Assembly: GCA_047605605.1 (NCBI GenBank)
Contig: JASGFG010000057.1
Span: 1 to 26,339, forward strand
Source: JAATGA01 sp047605605
GTDB lineage: Bacteria > Pseudomonadota > Alphaproteobacteria > Rhodobacterales > Rhodobacteraceae
Reading direction: 5' to 3'
DNA length: 26,339 nucleotides
This document shows, in pieces, positions 7,988-16,380 of this stretch (position 1 is its first letter; every line of letters starts with the position of its first letter). Below the pieces are notes generated by a model. The model did not search any database. It had not been told where the DNA came from and saw nothing but the letters and a program-made list of their open reading frames with translations. Both the position numbers and the translations under genes were made by a program.

Positions 7988-8022
7988 TGAGACAAATTCA
8001 TAATTCTCAAGATCAACATGAG
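7988..8022. promoter_or_regulatory. Candidate MetR operator between metF and metR
   Basis: The 91-bp divergent spacer is markedly more AT-rich than its surroundings. It holds three half-sites: TGAG (7988-7991), CTCA (8006-8009) and TGAG (8019-8022), forming TGAG-N14-CTCA and CTCA-N9-TGAG pairings. Dyad sites in a LysR/target spacer usually mark regulator binding. The half-sites differ from the enterobacterial TGAA-N5-TTCA MetR box, so identity is inferred from position. Confidence 0.4.
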
Positions 8023-8034
8023 ACACACCACAAG

Positions 8035-8940
8035 ATGCACATCGAGTTCCGCCACCTGCGCACGATCCGCGCCATACATGAGGCGGGCGGTCTGGCCCGC
8101 GCGGCCGACATCTTGAACATGACGCAATCGGCCCTGTCCCATCAGGTGAAGGGGCTGGAGGATCAGGCGGGGGTGGAACTGTTCGTGCGCACGGTCAAGC
8201 CCATGCGCCTGTCGGCGGCGGGGATGCGGATGCTGCGCCTGGCCGAACGCATCCTGCCCGAGATCGACGCGCTGGAGGAGGAGTTCCGCGCGCTGAAATC
8301 CGGCAAGACCGGGCGGCTGCACATCGCGATGGAATGCCACGCCTGTTTCGAATGGCTGCTGCCCGTGCTGGAGCAATTCCGCCGCGCCTGGCCCGAGGTG
8401 GATGTGGACATCCGCGCGGGCCTCGCCTTCGACGCGCTGCCGGCGCTGGCGCGCGAGGAGATCGACCTGGTGATCAGCTCCGACCCCGTGCGGCTGGACG
8501 GGACGGTGTTCAACCCGCTGTTCGACTATCACCCCACCTTCGTCTGCGCCGCGTCCAACCCGCTGGCCAGCCACGCCTTCATCGCGGCCGAGGATTTCCG
8601 CGACCAGACGCTGATCCACTATCCCGTCGCGCGCGACAAGCTGGACGTGTTCACCGAATTCCTGAACCCCGCCCGGATCGAGCCGCGGGCGACGCGGGGG
8701 GTGGAACTGACGGCGGTGATCCTGATGCTGGTCGCCTCGGATCGTGGCGTGGCGGTGCTGCCCGACTGGGTGGCGGGCACGGTACGCGGCAATCCCGATT
8801 TCGCCATCCGCCCGCTGGGGCCGCAGACGATCACCAAGCGCAGCTATGCCGCGACGCGCGACGAGGATGCGACCAAACCCTTCATCGCCCATTTCCTGCG
8901 CCTTGCCCGGACCGAAGGGGTAAAGCTGCAACGCCAGTAA
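8035..8940 (+). CDS. metR: LysR-family regulator MetR
   Basis: 301-aa transcription factor. The N-terminal winged HTH (residues 1-60) reads MHIEFRHLRTIRAIHEAGGLARAADILNMTQSALSHQVKGLEDQAGVELFVR, the usual LysR pattern. The rest is a periplasmic-binding-protein-like effector domain; MECHACFEWLLPVLEQFR matches the MetR branch, which senses homocysteine and controls methionine genes. ATG 8035 gives the family start; no strong ribosome site is visible and the ATG at 8018 is out of frame. The divergent metF neighbour supports the assignment. It is probably autoregulated from the shared spacer. Confidence 0.88.
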   Translation: MHIEFRHLRTIRAIHEAGGLARAADILNMTQSALSHQVKGLEDQAGVELFVRTVKPMRLSAAGMRMLRLAERILPEIDALEEEFRALKSGKTGRLHIAMECHACFEWLLPVLEQFRRAWPEVDVDIRAGLAFDALPALAREEIDLVISSDPVRLDGTVFNPLFDYHPTFVCAASNPLASHAFIAAEDFRDQTLIHYPVARDKLDVFTEFLNPARIEPRATRGVELTAVILMLVASDRGVAVLPDWVAGTVRGNPDFAIRPLGPQTITKRSYAATRDEDATKPFIAHFLRLARTEGVKLQRQ

Positions 8941-8992
8941 TTTTCGCCGCAGGGCACTTTTGCGCGACGGAATGCGCCGGCACAGGCGTTTG

Positions 8993-9021
8993 CTGACAAA
9001 TTCGCGCGCGCCAGCTATGCG
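8993..9021 (+). promoter_or_regulatory. Candidate sigma-70 promoter for the export operon
   Basis: CTGACA (8993-8998) and TATGCG (9016-9021) are separated by 17 bases and end 28 bases before the adaptor-gene ATG at 9050. The -35 matches 5 of 6 consensus bases; the -10 is weak. Confidence 0.35.
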
Positions 9022-9049
9022 TGGCGCCGACAGACAGGACGGGCAGGCA

Positions 9050-10312
9050 ATGGCGGACGGTTCGGCAGAGGTGGCGAAACTGGTGGCAGGGCGGCGCAGG
9101 CGGCGGCGCCTGTGGCCGTGGCTGGCGCTGGTCGTGCTGATCGGCGGTGCGGCGGCGGGCTGGGCCATGCTGCGCCCCGGCCAGCAGGGCGAAGGCACCC
9201 GTTATACCACCGAGGAGATCCGCAAGGGCGACCTGATCGTTTCCGTCACCGCCACCGGCACCGTGCAGCCGACCACCACCGTCACCGTATCGTCGGAACT
9301 GTCGGGCACGATCGACACGGTGGATGTCGACTTCAACAGCCCAGTCACCTCGGGTCAGGTTCTCGCCACGCTCGATTCCGTCAAATTGACCGCGCAGGTG
9401 ACGAATGCCGAGGCCTCGCTGGCCGTGGCGCGCGGGCAACTGGCCCAGGCCGAGGCCACCGCGCGCGAGGCCGAGGCGAACTATGTCCAGCAAAAGGCCA
9501 TCAACGACAAAGGCGTCGGCACCACCCGCGATCTGGTGACCTATCAAGCCGCGCATGAACGGGCGCAGGCCGCGCTGGCCGTGGCGCAGGCCAGCCTGCA
9601 ACTGGCCGAGGCGAACCTGGCCTCGGTCAAGGCCGACCTGTCGAAGACCACGATCCGGTCCTCCATCGACGGGATCGTGCTGGACCGCGCGGCCGAGGTC
9701 GGGCAGATCGTCGCCTCGTCGCTGAACGCGCCGACGCTGTTCACCCTGGCCTCCGACCTGCGGCACATGCAGCTGCTGGTCGATGTGGACGAGGCCGACA
9801 TCGGCAAGGTCGAAACCGGCGATCCGGCGACCTTTACGGTCGATGCCTTTCCGGGGCGGACCTTTCCAGCCAAGATCGAACAGGTGCGCTTCAATTCGGC
9901 CACCACGAACAACGTCGTCACCTACAAGGCGCAGCTTTCGGTCGACAACCAGGACCTGCTGCTGCGGCCCGGCATGACGGCGACGGCGGTGATCCGGGTG
10001 ACGGAACTGCATGACGTGCTGCTGGTCCCCAATGCCGCGCTGCGCTATGCGCCCCCCCGCCAGCAGGAGGCGCGCAGCCGCACCGCCAGCGGCGGCCTTG
10101 CCGGGCTGATCATGCCGCGCCGCCCGCCGGGCGGGGGCGACCAGCAGGGGACCGCCACGCGCGGCAAGCTCTGGGTGCTGCGCGACGGTGCGCCGGTTCA
10201 GGTCGATGCCCGCACCGGCGAAACCGACGGGCGGTTTTCGGCGCTGGTGTCCGGCGATCTGGCCGAGGGCGACCGGATCATCACCGGACAGTCGACGGGC
10301 ACCGGCCAGTGA
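9050..10312 (+). CDS. macA: MacA-type periplasmic adaptor (membrane fusion protein)
   Basis: 420-aa HlyD/RND-type adaptor that couples an inner-membrane ABC exporter to an outer-membrane channel. After a basic N-terminus (AGRRRRRR) comes one membrane segment (about 21-40, LWPWLALVVLIGGAAAGWAML). Then follow a lipoyl half-motif (VTATGTVQPTTTVTVSSELSGTIDTVDVDFNSPVTSGQVLATLD), an alpha-hairpin rich in Ala/Glu (about 108-190), the second lipoyl half (IRSSIDGIVLDRAAEVGQIVA), a beta-barrel domain and a membrane-proximal domain. Within the C-terminal part is a low-complexity insert of Pro/Gly/Arg/Gln. ATG 9050 gives the natural start. The next gene starts inside the stop codon (GTGA). The substrate is unknown. 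Confidence 0.88.
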   Translation: MADGSAEVAKLVAGRRRRRRLWPWLALVVLIGGAAAGWAMLRPGQQGEGTRYTTEEIRKGDLIVSVTATGTVQPTTTVTVSSELSGTIDTVDVDFNSPVTSGQVLATLDSVKLTAQVTNAEASLAVARGQLAQAEATAREAEANYVQQKAINDKGVGTTRDLVTYQAAHERAQAALAVAQASLQLAEANLASVKADLSKTTIRSSIDGIVLDRAAEVGQIVASSLNAPTLFTLASDLRHMQLLVDVDEADIGKVETGDPATFTVDAFPGRTFPAKIEQVRFNSATTNNVVTYKAQLSVDNQDLLLRPGMTATAVIRVTELHDVLLVPNAALRYAPPRQQEARSRTASGGLAGLIMPRRPPGGGDQQGTATRGKLWVLRDGAPVQVDARTGETDGRFSALVSGDLAEGDRIITGQSTGTGQ

Positions 10313-11006
10313 GCGCGCCGCTGATCGAGTTCCGCCAGGTCAGCCGCGTCTATGGCACGGGCGAGGCCGAGGTGCGCGCGCTGGACAGCATCGACCTGAC
10401 GATCCGGCGCGGCGAATTCGTGGCGATCATGGGCGCCTCGGGGTCCGGCAAATCCACCGCGATGAACATCATCGGCTGCCTCGACCGCCCCTCCTCGGGC
10501 GAATACCTGTTCGAGGGGGTCGACATCGGCCAGTTGGACCGCGACGGCCGGGCGCTGCTGCGGCGGCATTATCTTGGCTTCATCTTCCAGGGTTTCAACC
10601 TGCTGGCGCGCACCTCGGCGCTGGAGAATGTGGAACTGCCGCTGATCTACAAGGGGATGCCGCGCGCCGAACGGGTGGAACGGGCCCGCATCGCGCTGGC
10701 CAAGGTGGGGCTGGACGGGCGCGAAGGGCACGACCCCAGCCAGCTTTCCGGCGGCCAGCAGCAGCGTGTGGCCATTGCCCGCGCGCTGGCGGGCGACCCG
10801 CAGGTGATCCTTGCCGACGAACCGACCGGCAACCTCGACACCCACCGCAGCCACGAGATCATGCAGCTTCTGCAAGGCCTGAACCGGGACGAGGGGCTGA
10901 CCATCGTGATGGTCACGCATGAGGAGGACATGGCAGGATATGCCACCCGCCGGATCGACTTTTCCGACGGCCATCTGGTCGGCGACAGCCGGGGGGCAAG
11001 GGCCGC

Positions 11007-11010
<4 letters not shown>
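10309..11010 (+). CDS. ABC transporter ATPase, MacB/LolD type
   Basis: 233-aa nucleotide-binding subunit of a mechanotransmission-type (type VII) exporter. Walker A GASGSGKST (42-50), Q-loop FIFQGFN (91-97), signature LSGGQ (146-150), Walker B VILADEP (166-172), D-loop GNLDT (174-178) and switch His204 are intact. GTG start overlapping the adaptor stop by four bases (10309-10312) implies coupled translation. In classical MacB the ATPase is fused to the permease; here they are separate proteins, as in many alphaproteobacteria. LolD-like sequence alone could suggest lipoprotein sorting, but the MacA-type partner argues for export. Confidence 0.92.
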
Positions 11011-12212
<1,202 letters not shown>

Positions 12213-12225
12213 CCGCCCGGCCCCC

Positions 12226-12438
12226 CTCGCGCGCATCCTCTCGACGGGAAGGGGGGTCAAATCGCCCGGCCGGACGCCCGCCCCCCGCGCGTGCATCTTC
12301 ATCCCGAGGGGAACATCCCGGTCTCGCGCAGGATCTCGCGCACGATATTGCCCGCCGTCCCCCGCGCGCGCATCCCCCTTCCTGAATAACGGCCGCGCGG
12401 GCGAAAGGTTCTGCCCGCCTCCGCGCGCGCGCATCCTC
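12226..12438 (-). repeat. Four spaced copies of a GATGCGCGCG-type repeat
   Basis: On the minus strand GAGGATGCGCGCGAGGG (about 12240 down), GAAGATGCACGCGCGGG (12300 down), GGGGATGCGCGCGCGGG (12377 down) and GAGGATGCGCGCGCGCGG (12438 down) recur at intervals of about 60, 77 and 61 bases. The cores differ at one or two positions; the spacers are not obviously similar. Confidence 0.6.
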
Positions 12439-12640
12439 CCCTGCCCGGCTCCCTGCCGCAACAGCGCCACCCGTGCCGCAGGTTCGCGGAAAGGCGCCGC
12501 GCCGTGGCCCCCGCCCCTGCCCGCTCGCCGCCTGCCCCACCCTTGCCTGTCGCTCGACCCGCCCTCCCGCCGCCGGGCGCTCGCACTCCCCGGCCTTGCA
12601 CGTCGGGGCAATCCGCAGAGTCCCCGGCCCCTGGCCTTCC

Positions 12641-12723
12641 CCCTTCATCTTGGCCCAAATACCCTGCGGGGTGGTCCGGAGGGGTGCAAAACCCCTCCGG
12701 GGCCGGGCAAGGGTCACCCGGCC
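12641..12723 (-). repeat. Dispersed hairpin-plus-tail element, copy B, with extra hairpin
   Basis: On the minus strand a 10-bp perfect stem CCGGAGGGGT/ACCCCTCCGG with a 5-base loop (12691-12700 with 12676-12685), then ACCACCCCGCAGG, then GGTATTTGGGCCAAGATGAAG (down to about 12643) as the tail. A second stem GGCCGGG/CCCGGCC (12701-12723) sits directly beside it. Same architecture as copies A, C and D. Confidence 0.7.
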
Positions 12724-12869
12724 AACAAGCCCCTTCCCCCTTGCGCGCAGTATTTTGCAAACCCCGTTCGGCAGTTTTGCAGCCCCCTCTGCCCGACAAT
12801 TCCCCCGCGGGCTCTGGTCTTCCCCCGCCGAAGCGGGCAAGGTCGGCGCATCCCTGCCCGGCTGACCCG

Positions 12870-14090
12870 ATGCGCCTGATCGTCTCCTTCGCCGCCCTGT
12901 TCCTGTCGGTCATCCTGTTGCAGATGAGCCTTGGCGGCGTCGTGCCGCTGGATGCCCTGTCGGGCGCCGCGCTGAACTTCACCAAATCCGAGATCGGCTT
13001 TCTCGGCTCGGCGCATTTCTTCGGCTTTTTCATCGGCTGCTGGTGGGCGCCGCGGCTGATGGGGGATGTCGGCCATTCCCGCGCCTTCGCCGCCTTCATC
13101 GCCGCAGGCTCCATCGGCATCCTGGGCCACATGATGTGGGTCGACCCGCTGGCCTGGGGGGCGATGCGGATGACCTCGGGGCTTTGCGTCGCGGGCTGCT
13201 ACACGATCATCGAGGCCTGGCTTCAGGCCAAGGTCACGAACGAGACGCGCGGGCGCGCCATGGGCGTCTACCGGATCGTCGACATCAGCGCCTCGCTGGG
13301 GGCGCAGCTGCTGATCGCCTTCCTGCCGCCGGCGGAATACCTGTCCTACAACTTTCTGGCCCTGCTTTGCTGCGCGGCGCTGTTCCCGCTGACGCTGACG
13401 CGGGCCGAGGCGCCTGCAACGCCGGATGCGCCCCGCCTGCGCCCGCGCCTCGCCTTCGAGAAATCGCCGCTGGGATCGCTGGCCGTCATCGTCTCGGGCA
13501 TCACGGGCGCCGCCTTCCGCATGGTCGGCCCGATCTACGGGGTCGAGGTGGGGCTGCGGCCTGAACAGATCGCGCTGTTCATGGCGGCCTATGTCCTTGG
13601 CGGCGCGATGGCGCAGATTCCCGTCGGCTGGATCGCGGACAAGCGCGACCGGCGGTCGGTGCTGATCGGGCTGGCGGTCGGGACGATCCTGTCCTGCGCG
13701 CTGACCATCGGGCTGGCGGGCATGGGCACGGTCGGCGTCTTCGTCGCGGCCGTGGTCTTCGGCTTCTTCACCATGCCGCTCTATTCGGTGGCCACCGCCC
13801 ATGCCCATGACTTCGCCATGCCGCTGGAACGGGTGGAGCTGTCGGCGGCGCTCATGTTTCTTTACGCCGTCGGCGCCATCGCCTCGCCGTTCCTGGCGGC
13901 GCTGATCATCGAATGGTTCGGCCCGGCGGCGATGTTCGTGATGATCGCGCTGGCGCAAGGCCTGGTGATCGGCTTCGGCCTGATCCGCAAGCGGGCACGC
14001 CCGGCCGAACGGCGCACGGCCTATACCTACGAGCCGCGCACCTCGTTCCTGATCGGCCGCCTGCTGGGCCGGGTGCGCGACCGCGATTGA
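12870..14090 (+). CDS. MFS transporter (YcaD-like)
   Basis: 406-aa major-facilitator inner-membrane carrier. About 12 hydrophobic segments are visible, from LIVSFAALFLSVILLQMSLGGVVPL to AAMFVMIALAQGLVIGFGLI. The inter-domain part after TM6 is a hydrophilic loop (TRAEAPATPDAPRLRPRLAFEKSP). Between TM8 and TM9 the loop GWIADKRDRRSVL is the MFS motif A. TM4-5 text CYTIIEAWLQAKVTNETRGRAMGVYRI is typical of the YcaD/YbjJ-like group. The tail (RPAERRTAYTYEPRTSFLIGRLLGRVRDRD) is cytoplasmic and basic. The ATG at 12870 starts directly before TM1; longer upstream frames run into repeat sequence. The substrate is unknown. Confidence 0.88.
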   Translation: MRLIVSFAALFLSVILLQMSLGGVVPLDALSGAALNFTKSEIGFLGSAHFFGFFIGCWWAPRLMGDVGHSRAFAAFIAAGSIGILGHMMWVDPLAWGAMRMTSGLCVAGCYTIIEAWLQAKVTNETRGRAMGVYRIVDISASLGAQLLIAFLPPAEYLSYNFLALLCCAALFPLTLTRAEAPATPDAPRLRPRLAFEKSPLGSLAVIVSGITGAAFRMVGPIYGVEVGLRPEQIALFMAAYVLGGAMAQIPVGWIADKRDRRSVLIGLAVGTILSCALTIGLAGMGTVGVFVAAVVFGFFTMPLYSVATAHAHDFAMPLERVELSAALMFLYAVGAIASPFLAALIIEWFGPAAMFVMIALAQGLVIGFGLIRKRARPAERRTAYTYEPRTSFLIGRLLGRVRDRD

Positions 14091-14156
14091 TCTCCGTCAT
14101 GGCGCTGCAATCGCGGCGTGCTAATCTTTGCCCGCAACAGCCGGAAGGAGAGTTCG

Positions 14157-14906
14157 ATGGATATCCGTTTCGACGGCAAGGTGGCGCTGGTCACGGGCGC
14201 AGGCTCGGGTATAGGCGAGGCGATCGCGCTCGACCTCGCCGCCTCGGGCGCGACGGTGGTGGTCGCCGACCTGAAGGAAGAGGTCGCGGCCAGGGTCGTC
14301 GCGCAGATCACCGCCAGCGGCGGCAAGGCGGTGGCGGCGGGTGGCGATGTCTCTGACCCGGCGGTGGTCCAGTCGCTGGTCTACAAGGCCATGGCACAGG
14401 GCGGCCTGCACCTGATGGTCAACAATGCGGGCATCGGCGGGCCCTCGGCCTCGACCGGCGACTATCCGGTCGAGGACTGGCGCCGCGTCATCGACATCAA
14501 CCTGAACGCCGTTTTCTACGGACTGCGCTTCGGCATCCCTGCGATGCTGAAATCCGGTGGCGGGTCGATCGTCAACATGGCCTCGATCCTGGGTTCGGTG
14601 GGTTTTGCCGGGGCACCGGCCTATGTCGCGGCGAAACACGCCGTTGTCGGGCTGACCAAGAACGCCGCGCAGGAATATGCGACCCAAGGCATCCGCGTGA
14701 ATGCCGTCGGCCCCGCCTTCATCGACACGCCCCTGCTGTCGGGGTTCGACAAGGCCGCGAAGGACTGGCTGGTGTCGTTGCATCCCATCGGCCGCCTTGG
14801 CACCGCCGAGGAGGTTTCGGCCCTGACCCTGTTCCTGCTGTCGGACCGCGCATCGTTCATCACCGGAAGCTATCATCTGGTCGATGGGGCCTATACCGCG
14901 AAATGA
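14157..14906 (+). CDS. Short-chain dehydrogenase/reductase (classical SDR)
   Basis: 249-aa NAD(P)-dependent oxidoreductase of unknown substrate. Cofactor motif TGAGSGIG (13-20), VVVADLK with an Asp at the end of strand 2 suggesting NAD preference, structural NNAG (89-92), and catalytic Ser143, Tyr156 and Lys160 (YVAAK) are all present; N114-N116 region supplies the helix-4 Asn. ATG 14157 has AGGAG 8 bases upstream; an in-frame start at 14118 lacks one. The C-terminal GSYHLVDGAYTAK fits the family. A strong stem-loop and the Bug-type protein gene follow. Confidence 0.92.
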   Translation: MDIRFDGKVALVTGAGSGIGEAIALDLAASGATVVVADLKEEVAARVVAQITASGGKAVAAGGDVSDPAVVQSLVYKAMAQGGLHLMVNNAGIGGPSASTGDYPVEDWRRVIDINLNAVFYGLRFGIPAMLKSGGGSIVNMASILGSVGFAGAPAYVAAKHAVVGLTKNAAQEYATQGIRVNAVGPAFIDTPLLSGFDKAAKDWLVSLHPIGRLGTAEEVSALTLFLLSDRASFITGSYHLVDGAYTAK

Positions 14907-14913
14907 CGCGCAT

Positions 14914-14946
14914 CCCGCGGACGAGGCTTGAATTCTCGTCCGCGGG
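14914..14946 (+). terminator. Perfect 12-bp stem-loop between SDR and Bug genes
   Basis: CCCGCGGACGAG (14914-14925) pairs perfectly with CTCGTCCGCGGG (14935-14946) around a 9-base loop GCTTGAATT. It starts 8 bases after the SDR stop. Only a broken T-rich stretch follows (CATTTCTTG), so termination may be partial; it could instead stabilise a processed mRNA end. It lies 37 bases ahead of the next start codon. Confidence 0.6.
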
Positions 14947-14983
14947 GACCATCCTTCATTTCTTGCGAAAAGGGAGGAAACCC

Positions 14984-15949
14984 ATGCCGATCTCGTTCAC
15001 CCGCCGCGCGGCGCTTGGCCTGGTGCTGGCGCTTGGCCTTGCCACCACGGCGCGCGCCGAATTTCCCGACCGGCCGGTCACGCTGGTGATCCCCTTTGCC
15101 GCGGGCGGATCGACCGATCTGGTCGGCCGCGTGGTGGCCGAACGGATGAGCCAGGACCTGGGCCAGCAGGTCATCGTGCAGAACGTCGGCGGCGCGGGGG
15201 GCAGCCTGGGCGCGGCGCAGGTCGCCGATGCCGACCCGGACGGCTATACGATCCTGATGGGCACGGTCGCCACCCATGCGCTGAACCCGCTGATCCTGAA
15301 GCAGAAACCCTATGATCCAGTGGCGGATTTCGCCCCCGTCTCGCTGCTGGTGCTGGTGCCGAATGTCCTGGCCGTCAACCCGGCCGTTCCGGCCAATACG
15401 GTGCAGGAGCTGATCGACCTGGCCAAGAAAGAGCCGCTGGCCTATGCCTCGTCCGGGAACGGCACGCCGCTGCACCTGTCGGGCGAGCTTTTCAAGTCGA
15501 TGGCGGGCGTCGACATCACCCATATCCCCTACAAGGGCTCGGGCCCGGCGCTGACCGATGTGCTGGGCAACCAGGTGCCGATCATCTTTGACAACCTGCC
15601 CTCGGCCTCGGGTCATATCAAATCGGGCAAGTTGCGCGCGCTTGGCGTCACGACCAGGGACCGCTCGCCGGCCTTCCCCGACGTGCCCGCCATCGCCGAA
15701 ACCCTGCCGGGGTATGAGACCTACAGCTGGAACGCGCTTTTCGCCCCCGCAGGCACGCCGCCCGAAGCCATCGCCCGGCTGAACGCCGCCGCCAGGGCCG
15801 CGATGGCCGACCCCAAGGTCGCCGAACAGATGGCCACCTTTTCTGCCACCATCGTCGCCTCCTCGCCCGAGGAACTGGGCGAGCATGTGAAGGCCGAGAT
15901 GGCCAAGTGGGAGCCGGTGGTCAAGAACGCCAACGTCAGCATGGACTGA
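14984..15949 (+). CDS. Bug/TctC-family periplasmic solute-binding protein
   Basis: 321-aa extracytoplasmic binding protein of the tripartite tricarboxylate transporter type. A signal peptide is clear: basic start with twin Arg (FTRRAALG), hydrophobic core, and cleavage after TTARA (residue 25), leaving EFPDRPVTLVIPFAAGGSTDLVGR, the Bug hallmark. Further family segments are VQNVGGAGGSLGAAQVADADPDGYTILMGT, ASSGNGTPLHLSGELFKSMAGVDITHIPYKGSGPALTDVLGNQV and FAPAGTP. GGGAGGAA lies 6 bases before the ATG. No TctA/TctB membrane genes lie nearby, so it is an orphan binding protein whose ligand, probably a small carboxylate, cannot be read from the sequence. Confidence 0.9.
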   Translation: MPISFTRRAALGLVLALGLATTARAEFPDRPVTLVIPFAAGGSTDLVGRVVAERMSQDLGQQVIVQNVGGAGGSLGAAQVADADPDGYTILMGTVATHALNPLILKQKPYDPVADFAPVSLLVLVPNVLAVNPAVPANTVQELIDLAKKEPLAYASSGNGTPLHLSGELFKSMAGVDITHIPYKGSGPALTDVLGNQVPIIFDNLPSASGHIKSGKLRALGVTTRDRSPAFPDVPAIAETLPGYETYSWNALFAPAGTPPEAIARLNAAARAAMADPKVAEQMATFSATIVASSPEELGEHVKAEMAKWEPVVKNANVSMD

Positions 15950-15962
15950 CACCGGAGGGCCA

Positions 15963-16025
15963 AGGGGGGCCAGCCCCCCTCGCCGCATTCGCGGCTCACC
16001 CCCCGGAGTATTTCCGAAAGGGAAA
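15963..16025 (+). repeat. Dispersed hairpin-plus-tail element, copy C
   Basis: A 7-bp stem AGGGGGG/CCCCCCT with loop CCAG (15963-15969 with 15974-15980), a small inserted stem GCCGC-ATTC-GCGGC, then CACCCCCCGGAGTATTT and CCGAAAGGGAAA (to 16025). It lies 13 bases after the Bug gene stop in the same direction. Same plan as copies A, B and D but with a more divergent tail. Confidence 0.65.
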
Positions 16026-16216
16026 GCGGCATTTCGGAGGGGGCATTAGCACTTCCTTAACCTCGTCCTGCGAGAGATCGAGGGGCGGAACAGGCTGGAG
16101 AGCCGATGGCCGCAAAGGGAAAGTCGCCCCGGTTCGCGCGCGAAGCTCTCGCATGGGCTGTAGTGGCCCCTCGGGCCGGGGCGCATCCCTGGCATTTTCC
16201 CTTTCGGAAATACTCC
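16005..16216. repeat. Segment bounded by perfect 21-bp inverted repeats
   Basis: 16005-16025 (GGAGTATTTCCGAAAGGG...) is the exact reverse complement of 16196-16216. Inside are an 8-bp arm pair CGCCCCGG/CCGGGGCG (16125-16132 with 16176-16183), a 12-bp palindrome TTCGCGCGCGAA (16133-16144), and alternative arms GCGAGAG/CTCTCGC (16070-16076 with 16146-16152). No duplicated target site is visible outside the ends. No open frame inside looks coding. Confidence 0.75.
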
Positions 16217-16380
16217 CGCCGGAGGCATTGCCCGAGCCGGTTGGCGCGGCACGCGCCAGAGGCGAGACAAAAGGCTTGCGGGCGGAACGCCCGCTCCGTT
16301 TCCACCGGCCCGTGCAAGGCTCTGGCCCTTGGGCGGACATCGCGCTAAACCCGCGCCGGAACGGGACGAAAGGCGCGATC

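Larger units (their letters stand above)
12213..12869. other. Repeat-rich non-coding stretch, 657 bases
   Basis: I see no gene with sensible composition here. Open frames on both strands translate to Arg/Gly/Pro/Ala-rich low-complexity text. The stretch contains the GATGCGCGCG-type repeat series (12226-12438), dispersed hairpin element copy B (12641-12700), and a second hairpin GGCCGGG/CCCGGCC (12701-12707 with 12717-12723). Confidence 0.7.
15950..16380. other. Structured non-coding stretch before metG, 431 bases
   Basis: No gene is credible here. The stretch holds dispersed element copy C, the 212-bp inverted-repeat-bounded segment (16005-16216), a GCGGGC-GGAAC-GCCCGC hairpin near 16278-16294, and presumably the metG promoter, which I could not pick out. 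Confidence 0.7.

Noticed and set aside
7944..8034. SAM or SAH riboswitch upstream of metF.
   Set aside because: The spacer is short, holds the metF ribosome site next to the ATG, and shows no conserved riboswitch core or pseudoknot that I can recognise.
12299..12350. A short minus-strand stretch reading NIVREILRETGMFPSG that looks protein-like and ends at a stop.
   Set aside because: Only about 16 residues look natural; upstream the frame turns into repeat-derived Arg/Gly text with no start. It could be a decayed gene end but cannot be supported.
12504..12869. In-frame 5' extension of the MFS gene adding about 120 residues.
   Set aside because: The extra sequence is Pro/Ala/Arg-rich and runs through repeat copy B; the membrane protein naturally starts at 12870.
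15907..16380. In-frame extension of metG and several 70-140-codon frames in the spacer before it.
   Set aside because: They cross the inverted-repeat element, and the metG family start (MARILITSAIPYING) is at 16381.
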